DNA from: Pelobates cultripes
Taxonomy: Eukaryota > Chordata > Amphibia > Anura > Pelobatidae
Assembly: GCA_933207985.1 (NCBI GenBank)
Contig: OW240915.1
Coordinates: 119,530,150-119,594,149 of the forward strand
Length of the DNA: 64,000 bases
Direction of reading: 5' to 3'
The notes under the pieces were generated by a model. It saw only the letters and a list, made by a program, of their open reading frames with translations. It was not told the origin of the DNA and ran no database searches. The translations under genes were made by a program, and so were the position numbers. This document shows, piece after piece, positions 22,150 to 33,200 of this stretch; the stretch's first letter is position 1, and each line of letters opens with the position of its first letter.

Positions 22150-22869
22150 AATCAAACATAGGTGTACCAGTATATTCATTGTGGCTTCATTGTGGCCTAT
22201 CCTTTTGAATGATGTACATCTTAGGGATATTTTAAGTCCACATGTCAATATCACAGCTAGACGTGGACGGAATATTCGAGATTTTTTGGTTCCCAGTCAT
22301 TTTTCCACTAAACCACAGCCACGTGCCTCTTGGTTGGGTACTCCACCGACAGGCACATACGGCTGTGGCAGATGTGTAGCCTGCAAGTTTATTCTGAAAG
22401 GTTCTAAAACTGTGACTGATAGTAAGGGACAGGGCTCCTTTAAAATCAAAAGCTTTTTTAATTGCAACACTAAGGGCCTTGTATACCTGCTATCATGTAT
22501 GTGTGGACAGAAATATGTAGGGAAGACTTTTAGGGCTTTTAAAGACAGGATTTTGGAGCATGTGAGATCCCCTAGGAATCGTCTCGAGACTCCTGTCTCG
22601 AGACATTTGAGAGAACATCACCAGGGGGATCCCAGTAACCTCAGGTTCTGTGGTTTAGAACTGGTTAAAAGGACCCCGAGACGGGGAGATTTTGATAAAA
22701 CTTTAAGACAAAGGGAGTCCAGATGGATATATGAACTCAAGACCCTTCAACCTTTAGGTTTGAATGAGGGATTTTCCTTTGCCCCCTTTAATTGGTTTTC
22801 CGCCTCTATCTATCCTTATATGCATGGGTCTCCAAACTATGTTTATATGGTTTTATATATATACATCTT
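22150..22869 (+). pseudogene. Penelope RT end, CxxC finger and GIY-YIG nuclease, copy 1
   Basis: The open frame from 22181 starts in the RT thumb (LRDILSPHVNITARRGR). It continues through the finger YGCGRCVACKF and the GIY-YIG core GLVYLLSCMCGQKYVGKT with its RILEH helix, ending FSFAPF. The element is 5' truncated, so no RT palm is present. At 22869 the sequence is broken by the L1 insertion; the remaining 3' UTR continues at 38197. Any residues read beyond 22869 belong to the L1 tail, not to this gene. Confidence 0.85.
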
Positions 22870-23702
22870 TTTTTTTTCAATGTATGTTTTTATTGTTTTA
22901 TAAAGAGGTACAGTAGAGGAGACAAGTTCCTCATGTAACAATACATACAGCTTATTACGATACACAAATAAGAGAGAAGAAAGGAAGAACATAAAAGAAC
23001 ATAAAATTACGGTAATGACATATACAGTAGCCTTATTATCACGTTTCACTTTGTACAAAGCTTATGTAAATACATCATTTGAAGGAAGGAGTTGTCTGGC
23101 GCATTAGGTACCTACGTACATACATATGGGGATACACAGGTAAACATTACTATTGATTGTAGCCATGAAATTTCGATAGTTGTCACCCTTTTATATACAC
23201 GGCTGATCTAAGCCACTCTCTCCTCTGCTGCATTAATATCTGCCTGGTGTACAGCCAAGTATCCAATAACAGGATAGCAATTATGAAGACATAACATTAA
23301 GAGAAGGAGAAAACACAGCTGTGAAGGTGATGTAGGGTAGCTTGGCCTATTTGTGTAGAGTACGTAGTTTTGCCAGTAAGGGTAACTTGTAGATCAAGTG
23401 GTCTAGCCATATGTTGTAGTATTATGAGGGTTTATAGGTAATGGGCGAAAGTTATGTGATATACCTGAGATCTCCGCGATCCATGGTGGACACATCGTTC
23501 TAAACTGTCTTACTGCTCCCAGGTACATATTTATGTGACATATGCTTAACATAATAAGAACATAATATAAAATAAAATAAACAGTTACAAACATGTATAC
23601 AGGAGATAACCATAATAACTGAAAGGGGAGGAGAGGGGGGTGGGAAGGGTACAGTAGGGCGCATCTTGTCTTGAGTTATAATACTTTTATTATTATTATT
23701 AT
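22870..23702 (-). other. L1 3' UTR, distal part
   Basis: Non-coding tail of the L1 between its poly(A) and the hAT-like insertion. AT-rich, no frames of interest. Confidence 0.75.
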
Positions 23703-24557
23703 CAGGGGCGGACTGACCACTCGGGCACTTCGGTCATGGACCGAGGGCCCTCGGCAGTCAGGGGCCCGGCTGCATGCACCTTTCTGAAGTGGAGATCAGA
23801 GCTCTCCACTGTGAGAAAGAAGGTTGCAGGGGCCCAGGATGATACAGGGGGCCCCTTCAGCATATCGCTCAGCAAATTAATTCCCCCCTATCAACGTGAG
23901 ACCTGGCATCATACCTTGCTCTCACTGCCAGGTCTCCTCTCTGTGTCTCTCTCCCTGCAGTGCTCCAGGATGGGATGCGGGGCAGGAAGTGACATCACCC
24001 CCTGCTCCCCTCTCACACGGAGCACTCATACAGCGTGGATGGAGGGTGAGAGCAGGAGCAGCCACTGCAGATCCTCCCAAGTTGGTGCAGGTAAGCAAGC
24101 TATGGGTTAAAAGTGGAGAAACATATGTAGGGGTGAGACAGGGCAGAGGCACACAGGGGTTTATAGAGGTGTGGGTTAGATGTTGGTTTATTTATTTTGT
24201 TGTTGTTTTTCTTAATGTTTTTGTATTTTTTTGTGCTGTGTGTGTTTTTATCATAAACTGATTTTTTTTATTTATTATTATTTAACTAAGGTGTCTTTAC
24301 CTGATATTGATTGCTTGCCTGCTTAAATAATATTTTTGTACAAGCCTTTATATATCACTTATTTTGCTTTTTAAGTGTATTCCCTATGCTTATAAATATT
24401 TAAATGTGTCATGAAAATTGTATAAAATTTAATCAAGATGGAAAAAAATAATAAAACAATTAAAAAAAATTAATGGGGTTGGTTAAAAATGTAACAACCC
24501 AGAAGTCCCTCTAGTGGCTGTTTAGTAGATAGACACTACAGGTGGAGTTAACCCTCA

Positions 24558-24605
24558 AAAGGTAATTATTGCAGTTTCTTAAATTTTGCAATAATTACCT
24601 TTACA
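24558..24605. repeat. 16-bp inverted repeat hairpin
   Basis: aaaggtaattattgca and its exact reverse complement around a short loop, directly before the MITE at 24609. Confidence 0.85.
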
Positions 24606-24608
24606 GGT

Positions 24609-25084
24609 TTAAAGGGACACTGTAGGCACCAAGACCACTTCAGCTCATTAAAGTGGTCTGGGTACTGTCTCCCTATTGCACTTAGTGCTGCAATGTAAAA
24701 CATGTTTACATTGCAGCTCTAAGTCTGCCCTCAGTGGCTGTCTACCAGCCACTAGAGGGCTTCCGGATTCCAAACGGATTTCTGGTCCGTTATCTGTCGC
24801 TGGACATCCTCACAGACCTTCAGTGTCAGATTTTCCTCATAGGAAAGCATTGAATGTTTTCCTGAGGGGAGGTTTAATGCGCGAGCGACCATGCACATTA
24901 GGTCTCCCCCGCCAACGTCAGTAGCGTGGGCGGAGCCTGAAAGGGGGCACTGTATGAACCTCTAGTGCCAGGAAAACAGGTTTGTTTTCCTAGCACTATA
25001 GGATCCCTTTAAGGGACCTGGGGCAGTGCACCCAGACCACTTCTGTAAGCTGCAGTCGTCTGGGTGCCTATAGTGTCCCTTTAA
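24609..25084. mobile_element. TTAA-bounded MITE
   Basis: Begins ttaaagggacactgtaggc and ends with its inverse (gcctatagtgtccctttaa). TTAA at both edges suggests a piggyBac or Kolobok-type non-autonomous element. No coding capacity. Confidence 0.7.
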
Positions 25085-25299
25085 GACAGAAATTGATCAG
25101 ATGGGTGACAAGTGTTGTTAGAGAGTAACAAAAGGTGAGGCAAGGAGTGACATATAAAAGGGAGTCAGTGGGAAGACACCCATACAGATTAGTGAAGATC
25201 GAGAGAGACAAACTCAGAAGAAGATGGAGTCAAAAGACAACAAAAACACTTGGAGCATATAAATATACCTCGTTACACACATGCTGACCCTGATTTCAG

Positions 25300-25735
25300 A
25301 TGTACTCCTCATTCACATACACACTGATACAAGTTTCAAATACATCAGCAAACTCTGACACAGATTTTAGATACAGCCCTCATTCACACACACATGCTTA
25401 CACTCTGCACACATACAAATACACTTCCAGCATTCACATACACACTGCTCAAACATACTGCGTTCACATGCTGACAATCCATATACATTTATTCTGGCAT
25501 TCATATGCAGACTTACCACACTAATGCACACTGTCATTTATACACCAAAACTCCCCTTTGTTCACACACAAGTCCTGCACAAAAATAAACTCCTGCATTC
25601 ACATTCAACATATAACACCCTTACATTCACACATAAACATTGCTTACAAATACACTTCTGCTTTTACAAATATCTGCTCTACTCACTCATAGAACAATGC
25701 ATTTACACAGTTACGCTGCATGCACGCTTGCGTTC
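25300..25735. repeat. CA/ATTCACA-rich low-complexity region
   Basis: Degenerate cattcacatacacac units. Small frames across it are artefacts. Confidence 0.7.
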
Positions 25736-25742
25736 TATTATC

Positions 25743-25745
<3 letters not shown>

Positions 25746-25790
<45 letters not shown>
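25746..25790. repeat. (CT)n microsatellite
   Basis: Pure CT run directly before the 32-bp tandem units. Confidence 0.97.
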
Positions 25791-25792
<2 letters not shown>

Positions 25793-25886
25793 AGGAATAC
25801 TCTTGCTCTCTCTCCTTTGACACAAGGAATACTCTTGCTCTCTCTCCTTTGACACAAGGAATACTCTTGCTCTCTCTCCTTTGACA
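25791..25886. repeat. Three tandem 32-bp units
   Basis: Units start caaggaatactcttgc at 25791, 25823 and 25855; a partial fourth starts at 25887. Confidence 0.95.
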
Positions 25887-26110
25887 CAAGGAATACAGAC
25901 ACGGTCATTCACTAAAGCAAGAATTGCCTGAAATTGAAACTGAATTTCAAATTGAATGCCTACATAATGAAACTGAGCAACAAAATTGACTTGGGGAATT
26001 TTTCTAATACAACTATTTAGGCCTATAATTTGAAATGAACTTTTCCCAGCAATTCAAATTAAAGAGAATAATCCGGACAGTGTTTTTTGAAAGTTATATT
26101 TAACATTTAC

Positions 26111-26589
26111 TTAAACGAACACTATAGTGTCAGGAATACGAATGTGTATTTCTATAGTTTTGAAAACATAATGTCGGTGGCCAGCCCCCCATCAGAGAAG
26201 TAAAAGGTGTATTTACTCACCTTTATTCCTGTGCCACGCCAATCTCGTTGCAGCTGGTTCCATCCATATTTCATGATATCAGCCAATCCAATGCTTTCCT
26301 ATATGAAAGCATTGAGAGGCAATTGCGTGTGCGCAGCAAAACACGACGCTGCACTAATCAGCATCTCCTCATAGAGTTGCATTGAATCAATTAAACTCTA
26401 TAGGAAGTGTTCAAGTCTACAGGCAGAGTGTGGAAATGTTGAACATCAGTGCCTCCCACTAAAGGTGTCCCTAGGCAATTTCTCTGAAAAGGAAGTGTTT
26501 ACATTAAAGAGCCTGCAAGGATTGGCTCTGGATACCAGAACAACTACATTAAGCTGTAGTTGTTCTGGTGACTATAGTGTCCTATTTAA
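26111..26589. mobile_element. TTAA-bounded MITE, second family member
   Basis: Begins ttaaacgaacactatagtg and ends ctatagtgtcctatttaa. Ends are related to those of 24609-25084, but the interior differs. Confidence 0.65.
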
Positions 26590-26665
26590 TAGTTAATATT
26601 TGGTATTTGAAGGGCCCAGGATATAATTTTGCCCTGGGGCCCAGAAAGCTGTCAGTCCGTCCCTG

Positions 26666-26859
26666 ATTATTATAATTAGTGGTATGGATGTGGTTCAGTA
26701 GTCTTACTAGGTATAGTGGGATAATATAGCCTAGTAATATAACCTAGTAACTTGTCTTGTAGTGGTAAGCCTTGTACTAAATGGAGTACCTTATCCAATC
26801 TTAGTTGCGGGTTCACCTCTTTCAACAACCGGGGGGATGCCTGTAGCTAGTACAGCTCT
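26666..26859 (-). other. L1 3' UTR, proximal part
   Basis: Between the hAT-like element and the ORF2 stop. Non-coding. Confidence 0.7.
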
Positions 26860-28678
26860 TTACATCGGAGCATGAGAATCTTTAAAAGACTCCCAATTTT
26901 TCCATTTGTCCAGAACGTGTGACCCATGACCTCCTTTTGCCCATTCGCATTCATGGTGGTATGTAACCTCCACCCTTCCTAGAGTCTCCTTCAAAGAAGG
27001 AGGCTTGGTGTCTTTCCAGTGGGCTGCAATGCTAATTTTTGCTGCCACTAGTATATTTAATACTACGTCTCTAGATGATATATCACGTAGGTTAGGGATA
27101 ATGTGGAGCAAGTAAATTTCTGGGGTTAGCGGGAATGTAGTCTTACAGATCGCACGAATGGTTATTTGGACATCCTTCCAAAAGATTTGCAGAATGGGGC
27201 AGTGCCAAAATATATGTTCTATAGACCCTAAACTGGAGTTGCAACGCCAGCATATTGAAGGAGAATTGGGGTACATTTTGTGAATCCTGCTCGGGACCAA
27301 GTACCATCTCATTAATATTTTAAAGTAGGCTTCCCAAAGTATGACACATTTCGAAGATTGTTTGGTGTAGGTGATGGCTTGCTCCCATTCCATGAGAGTT
27401 GGGGTTATTCCTAACGATGTCTCCCACTGCTTCATGTAAGTTAGTTTGGAGTGTCCGTGAATATCAGACAGCGTCCTATAACATAGGGAGAGAAGTTTGC
27501 AAGAGGGACGTATCAGTCTAGTATGGTAACATTGTGAGCCTATATTACTAAGTGACAGCGGGTCAATGTGCTCAATCGAATGTGACAAGCGGATTCTAAA
27601 TCTACCCATACTGGTTTGTGTGTGCTCATCATAACATAGAGGCTTTGTGACATCAGGGTTGCTTTATAGTAGAGCATGATGTTGGGAACGTTAAGACCTC
27701 CTTTTTTGAATGGACGCCATAGAGAGTGGAAGGATATTCTTGGGGTTTTTTTTCTTCCAAATATGGGCATTAATTGCCCTTTGGAAACGTTGAAGGAACG
27801 AATTTGGTAAGGCGATGGGCAATGACCTAAATAGGTAGAGTATATGTGGCACAATCATCATTTTAATAGAATTTATTCTACCAAACCATGATGTGTAGAG
27901 ATTGCTCCAAGAGTCCATTTGTTTGGTAATATTGGACAGGACCTTTATGTGATTTTCCTTTATAGTTAGGGATTTGGAGTGCGTTAATTTGATGCCTAGG
28001 TACGAAATTGCGTTAGTTTGCCACGCAAATTGATATGTGTTTTTCAGTTCGCTCACCAATTGCTTATTAAGTCTTATGGGGAGTATCTGGGTTTTATTAA
28101 CATTATTCTTATAATAGGAGATGTCTCCATATGTGGCGAGTGTTTGTAATAGGTGAGGGATGGATTCAGCTGGATTAGCTAAAAAGATAATTACATCATC
28201 GGCAAAAAGTGCCAACTTTTTTTCTCCAGCCGGGGTATCTATACCGGGTAGCGCCGCGTCAAGTTTGATCGTTCTAACTAGAGGTTCCAAACATAAGATG
28301 AAGATCAAGGGTGACAAGGGACACCCTTGCCTCGTACCGTTGGTTATGCGAAAATTACTTGATGTGAAGCCAGAACTGAAAACTTTAGCAGATGGGGCGG
28401 AGTATAAGGCCATGATGCTGGTAATGAAAGCATTGGAGAAACCAAAAGCCGACAGAGTCTCGGACATATAATCCCAATTTAGGCGATCAAATGCCTTCTC
28501 CGCATCTAGCGCCAACAAGGCACCTGATTTATTTTTGAGGTTGGCCCAATCAATTAAGTCCATACAGTATCTGGTGTTGTCCCCAACCTGCCTGCCAGGA
28601 ACAAAGCCCGCTTGTTCCTCTGAGACTAATGTGGACAACAGGGGGCGAATTCTGTTGGCAAGTAGCTTGGCATACAAC
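26860..28678 (-). pseudogene. L1 ORF2, RT palm to C-terminal Cys-rich domain
   Basis: Minus-strand frames hold the RT core: EEQAGFVPGRQVGDNTR, LDAEKAFDRLNW (first catalytic D), TRQGCPLSPLIF and LFADDVIIFL (catalytic DD). The thumb and connector follow, and the C-terminal CWRCNSSLGSIEHIFWHC zinc-knuckle-like motif. Two frameshifts lie near 27750 (at a homopolymer) and near 27600. The frame at 28677 continues that of 35044 when the Gypsy element plus one TSD copy is subtracted, so the Gypsy insertion is what splits the gene. ORF2 nicks DNA and copies L1 RNA. Confidence 0.9.
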
Positions 28679-29298
28679 TGTCAGGGTCCCGCGGGCGGCT
28701 GCGAGGGGAGGTTGCAGTCCGCTCGCGGCACTCACCCTCCAGCCGTCCGCGGTCCCCCTTCAGCCGTGTGCTCGGCGGGCGGCACCCTCTCTCCCACGGG
28801 TGCCGTCCGCCTCTTCCTCTGTGTCTCCCAGCGGCAGCATGCATAACGCTGCACGCTGGGAGACCGCCCACTTTAACCAACGCCAGGGTCAGTCACCTGA
28901 CCCGGCGTTAAAGGCACAGTGCCTCAATCACAGTGGGAGGTTTAGATATCTCCCACGTGTGATTGTTAATTCTGATTGGAAATTATCCAATCAGAATTAA
29001 CCTTTGGATTTATATACTTACCTTTCCTGTTCCTCTTCGCCCTGTTGTGGTCTTTGCTTGTTAGTATTGATTCTGAACTTGTGCTTCTGGTTACGTACTC
29101 TCTGGCTTGTTATCCGACTCTGTGACTTTCTCCTACCCTTTGACCTCGGCTTGTTTCACGTTATTCTGTCTTCTGGTTCCCCTTACTCGGCTTGTTTTCT
29201 GACTATTCTTTGTGTGCTTAGCCCGGCCACTCTAAGGTCCGGTACGGCACTTTGTGTGTGTGTGTGTGTTGGCGTGTTTGGTTCCCCGAATCGTGACA
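28679..29298 (+). repeat. Gypsy-1 5' LTR
   Basis: TGTCAGGGTC start and ATCGTGACA end. TATA-like tttatata at 29009-29016. The predicted RNA start near 29039 falls on the segment complementary to the primer-binding site. Confidence 0.95.
29009..29048 (+). promoter_or_regulatory. Gypsy-1 core promoter and self-primer segment
   Basis: The TATA-like box lies 23-30 bp before gccctgttgt (29039-29048), placing that decamer at the predicted 5' end of the RNA, as expected for Tf1-type self-priming. Confidence 0.6.
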
Positions 29299-29300
29299 TT

Positions 29301-29310
29301 ACAACAGGGC
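29301..29310 (+). promoter_or_regulatory. Gypsy-1 primer-binding site (self-primed type)
   Basis: acaacagggc, two nucleotides after the LTR, is the exact reverse complement of 29039-29048. It does not begin with the TGG expected for a tRNA primer. Confidence 0.7.
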
Positions 29311-29314
29311 CATA

Positions 29315-30237
29315 ATGGAACCTGCTGACATCCCACAGCTCCTAGTTAATCAGGAGGCTAGAATGGATGGCTTGGACCACCGTATGGACCAGTTTGCCCA
29401 AGCTTTACAAACCATACTGGCTCGTACTGCACACTTGCAACCTGCCGTCCAGGAGGCTGCTGCTGCTGTGCCCGAACCCATTCCCACTCCGGTACCCGTT
29501 CCTGCTCATGTTGTTCACATGACACCGCCACAACGCTACAGCGGTGACCCAGCATTGTGTCGTGGTTTCCTTAACCAAATTGACATCCATTTGGTGATGA
29601 ATCCACGTTCCTATCCCACTGATAGATCCAAAATTGCCTTTTTGATTAATCACCTGTCCGGGAAAGCTTTAGCATGGGCTAACCCCATGTGGGAGAATAC
29701 ATCTCCTATGTCCTTTGTAGAGTTCTTGACAGCTTTCAAACGTACGTTTGATCAACCCGGTAGGGTTGCCTCTGCTGGCAAAGCTCTGCTTAGGGTACGA
29801 CAGGGTAATAGATCTGTAGCGGATTATACTATGAATTCCGCACGCTAGCAGCTGAAGTGGTTTGGAATAATGATGCCCTCGTAACAGCCTTTCAGGAGGG
29901 TTTGGCCGCCTACATACTGGATGAAATAGCATCCAGGGAATTGCCTGTTCTTCTAGATGATGTCATAGATTATGTCATTCTTATTGATAACCGTATTAGA
30001 GAGAGGCGTAGTCAAAGACGGATGGATACACGGGCATTACCTGCTCCCCCCTCTACTGCTTTACTAGCACTACCCGCTCCTAGTCAACCAACCCCCGAAC
30101 CCATGCAATTGGGTGCTACGGGGCTAACTGAGGCTGAAAGAGCATATCGTAGAAGGGAGGGGTTATGCCTTTATTGTGGAAAGAGGGGGCACCACTGTAA
30201 TGCCTGCCCTAAGTTACAGGGAAACTACAGCACCTAA
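29315..30237 (+). pseudogene. Gypsy-1 Gag, one frameshift
   Basis: The first frame (29315-29848) starts MEPADIPQLLVNQEARMDGL. It encodes a coiled N-terminus, a Pro-rich linker and a capsid segment (RYSGDPALCRGFLNQIDIHL, AFKRTFDQPGR). A single missing base near 29830 shifts the frame. The second frame (29857-30237) continues the capsid end and carries the zinc knuckle CLYCGKRGHHCNAC near residue 105. Gag packages element RNA in cytoplasmic particles. The stop at 30235-30237 lies just after a slippery heptamer. Confidence 0.88.
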
Positions 30238-30258
30238 GGCCTAGAGAGGGGTCGGCCT
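30219..30258 (+). promoter_or_regulatory. Candidate -1 ribosomal frameshift site, Gag to Pol
   Basis: GGGAAAC at 30219-30225 lies in Gag phase as G GGA AAC, the X XXY YYZ pattern. Slipping back one base enters the open Pol frame and avoids the Gag stop at 30235. A small stem aggcc/ggcct (30237-30241 with 30254-30258) lies downstream. Confidence 0.6.
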
Positions 30259-30266
30259 CGGGTGTT

Positions 30267-33200
30267 ATGACTTTGTCCCCTCATGTGTCCATCTCCAGAC
30301 CGTTTATTACGGTTTCTCTTTTGGTCAATAAAACCACCATAACCACCAAAGCCTTGATCGATTCAGGTGCGGCAGACAACCTTATGGATGAGAACTTTGC
30401 TAAAACCGCAGCCTTAACTTTGATCCAAAAGGCCACACCCTTGGTCGTTGAGGCCATAGATGGTAGACCACTTGAGAAACCTCTGGTGACCCATGAGACC
30501 CAAGAAATAGTGATGTCTGTAGGTGTTTTGCATAAGGAAAGGTTAACCTTCCAAATAATTGACTCCCCTACTGCTTCCATCGTTCTGGGTTTTCCCTGGT
30601 TAGTGAAACACAACCCTGTTCTCGATTGGGGTTGCTTGGATATACTATCCTGGGGGGAATCCTGTCAACGAGACTGTATGGCTCAGGTACGTCCTGTTTG
30701 TTTACTCAACGTGCCCACGGCTAAACCACTCTCTGTTTCTGTCCCTTCTGTATATGCTGATCTTGCATTGGTTTTTGAAAAGAGGGAGGCAGATAAGCTA
30801 CCTCCACATCGTGACTATGACTGTGCCATAAACCTTTTACCGGGCACTATGCCCCCTAGGGGTAAGGTCTACCCTCTTTCTGAGAAAGAAAACCAGGTCA
30901 TGGAGGAGTACATACGAGAATCCTTAAGGAAAGGTTTTATTAGAAGGTCCTCCTCTCCTGCTGGTGCTGGTTTCTTTTTTGTGGCAAAGAAGGAGGGCGA
31001 TTTGAGGCCGTGTATAGACTACAGGGGTCTGAACAATATAACGGTTAAAAACGCCTACCCTATCCCCCTCATCACTGAGTTGTTTGACCGCGTTAAAGGT
31101 TCTAAGTACTTTACTAAACTAGACCTCAGGGGAGCTTATAACCTTATCCGTATAAAGGAGAATGATGAGTGGAAGACAGCGTTCAATACGCGTAGTGGGC
31201 ATTATGAATACCTGGTCATGCCTTTTGGACTGTGTAATGCTCCTGCTGTGTTTCAGGATCTCATAAACGATGTCCTTAGGGATCTATTGCATGTCTGTGC
31301 CGTGGTGTACCTTGACGACATACTTGTATATTCTCCTGATTTGAAGTCACATCATAAACATGTTAGGATGGTGCTTAAAAAATTATTACAGAACGGACTT
31401 TATTGTAAGTTAGAAAAATGTCTGTTCGATCAGACCTCTGTGCAATTCCTGGGATATATAATTTCTGAACAGGGTTTTAGTATGGATCCTGCTAAATTGG
31501 AAGCTATACTGTCCTGGCCACTTCCCCAAGGACTTAAGGCTATCCAGCGTTTTATAGGTTTTGCTAACTATTATAGAAAATTTATAAAAAACTTCTCACC
31601 ACTTATCTCTCCTATCACAAAGCTGACTAAAAAAGGTCTACACCCTAGGGTTTGGACTCCTGAAGCCCTTAAAGCCTTTGAAACTCTCAAGAAAGCATTT
31701 GCCTCTGCTCCAGTACTACACCACCCTAATCCTTCTCTTCCCTTTGTTATGGAAGTAGATGCTTCTGAATCGGGGGTGGGAGCAGTACTATCACAAAGGT
31801 TATCGTATGACGAACCCCTCCATCCCTGTTGTTTCTTTTCTAAAAGGTTGTCTGATCCAGAAAAGAATTACGATGTTGGGAACAGAGAACTATTAGCTAT
31901 TGTGTTAGCTTTTAAGGAATGGAGGTACTTATTAGAGGGTTCTAGACACAAAATTATGGTTCTGACAGATCATAAGAACCTCTCCTATATAACCGATGCT
32001 AGAAGGTTGTCCGCCCGACAGGCTAGATGGTCTCTATTCCTTTCGCGATTCCAATACATTATTACCTATAGACCTGGTTGCCGTAATGCCAAAGCTGACG
32101 CTATCTCTCGACAGTATGAACCTTTAGAATTTGTTAACCCAACCCCTGAACCTATTGTACCAGCTTCTCAGATCATAGCTGCTACCCGTTTGGTTGTTTC
32201 ATCTCCCTTCCTTGAGAATATTAAGACATACCAAACCCAAGCGCCTCAGGAGAAGCCTGTTGGTAAACTATACGTGAAAGTAAGTGACAGAAAAAAGTTA
32301 TTAACATTATTTCACACCGCCAAAACTGCTGGTCATCCGGGGGTTACCAAGACTTATAAGAGCCTCCTTCAACAGTTCTGGTGGCCTTCACTCAGGCGAG
32401 ACGTAGTGGATTTTGTTCAGACTTGTCGGGTCTGTACGCAATGTAAGTCTCCTAATATGAGACCCCAAGGCCTACTGATGCCTCTATCTATACCCAAGAA
32501 ACCATGGACCCACTTGTCCATGGATTTTATTGTAGACCTTCCTCCTTCTGATGGTCAGACGGTGATATTAACTGTGACGGATAGGTTCTCTAAAATGGCC
32601 CACTTTATTCCACTTCAGAAACTACCCTCTGCGATTCAGCTTGCCCAGGTGTTTACCAAGGAAGTGTTCCGATTGCATGGGGTACCTCAGGATATTGTTT
32701 CTGACAGGGGCCCGCAATTTGTCTCTCGGTTTTGGAGGGGCTTTTGTGCTGAGATGGGGGTCTCCTTGTCGTTCACTTCCTCCTATCACCCGCAATCTAA
32801 TGGTGCAGCCGAACGTGCTAATCAGTCTGTGGAATTGTATTTGCGCTGCTTCACTAATGCGCACCAGGACGACTGGTCTCGCCTTCTTCCGTGGGCTGAA
32901 TTTGCCAGGAATGCGGTGTCTCATTCGTCTACTGGCTTAAGTCCTTTTGAGGTTGCTTATGGGTTTCGGCCTTCTGTCCTTCCCGGGGCGTTCTCTGACA
33001 AGGGAATGCCCGCCTTGGACCAGCACCTCGCCTCTTTACGGAAGACGTGGGATCAGGTCCATATTGCGCTGTCTCGTTCAGCAGCTGCTCAGAAGAAGTT
33101 CGCTGATCGCCATAGGGGAGCGACCCCTTCTTATGCTCCGGGTGATAGGGTGTGGTTGTCCTCCAAGAATCTCCGTCTCAGGGTCCCCTCCATGAAATTT

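Larger units (their letters stand above)
23703..26665. mobile_element. hAT-like non-autonomous element in the L1 3' UTR
   Basis: Inverted ends caggggcggactgac (23703) and gtcagtccgtccctg (to 26665), with 8-bp duplications attattat (23695-23702 and 26666-26673). The duplications fall in TTA-rich sequence, which weakens them slightly. No transposase. It contains two TTAA-bounded MITEs, CA-rich and CT repeats and a 32-bp triplicate. Confidence 0.75.

Noticed and set aside
22181..22903. Reading the Penelope ORF of copy 1 to its stop at 22903
   Set aside because: The last residues come from the L1 tail inserted at 22870; the native end differs, as copy 2 shows.
28629..29000. 123-codon frame across the Gypsy-1 5' LTR edge
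   Set aside because: Starts in L1 sequence and reads into the LTR; a chance open frame across an insertion boundary.
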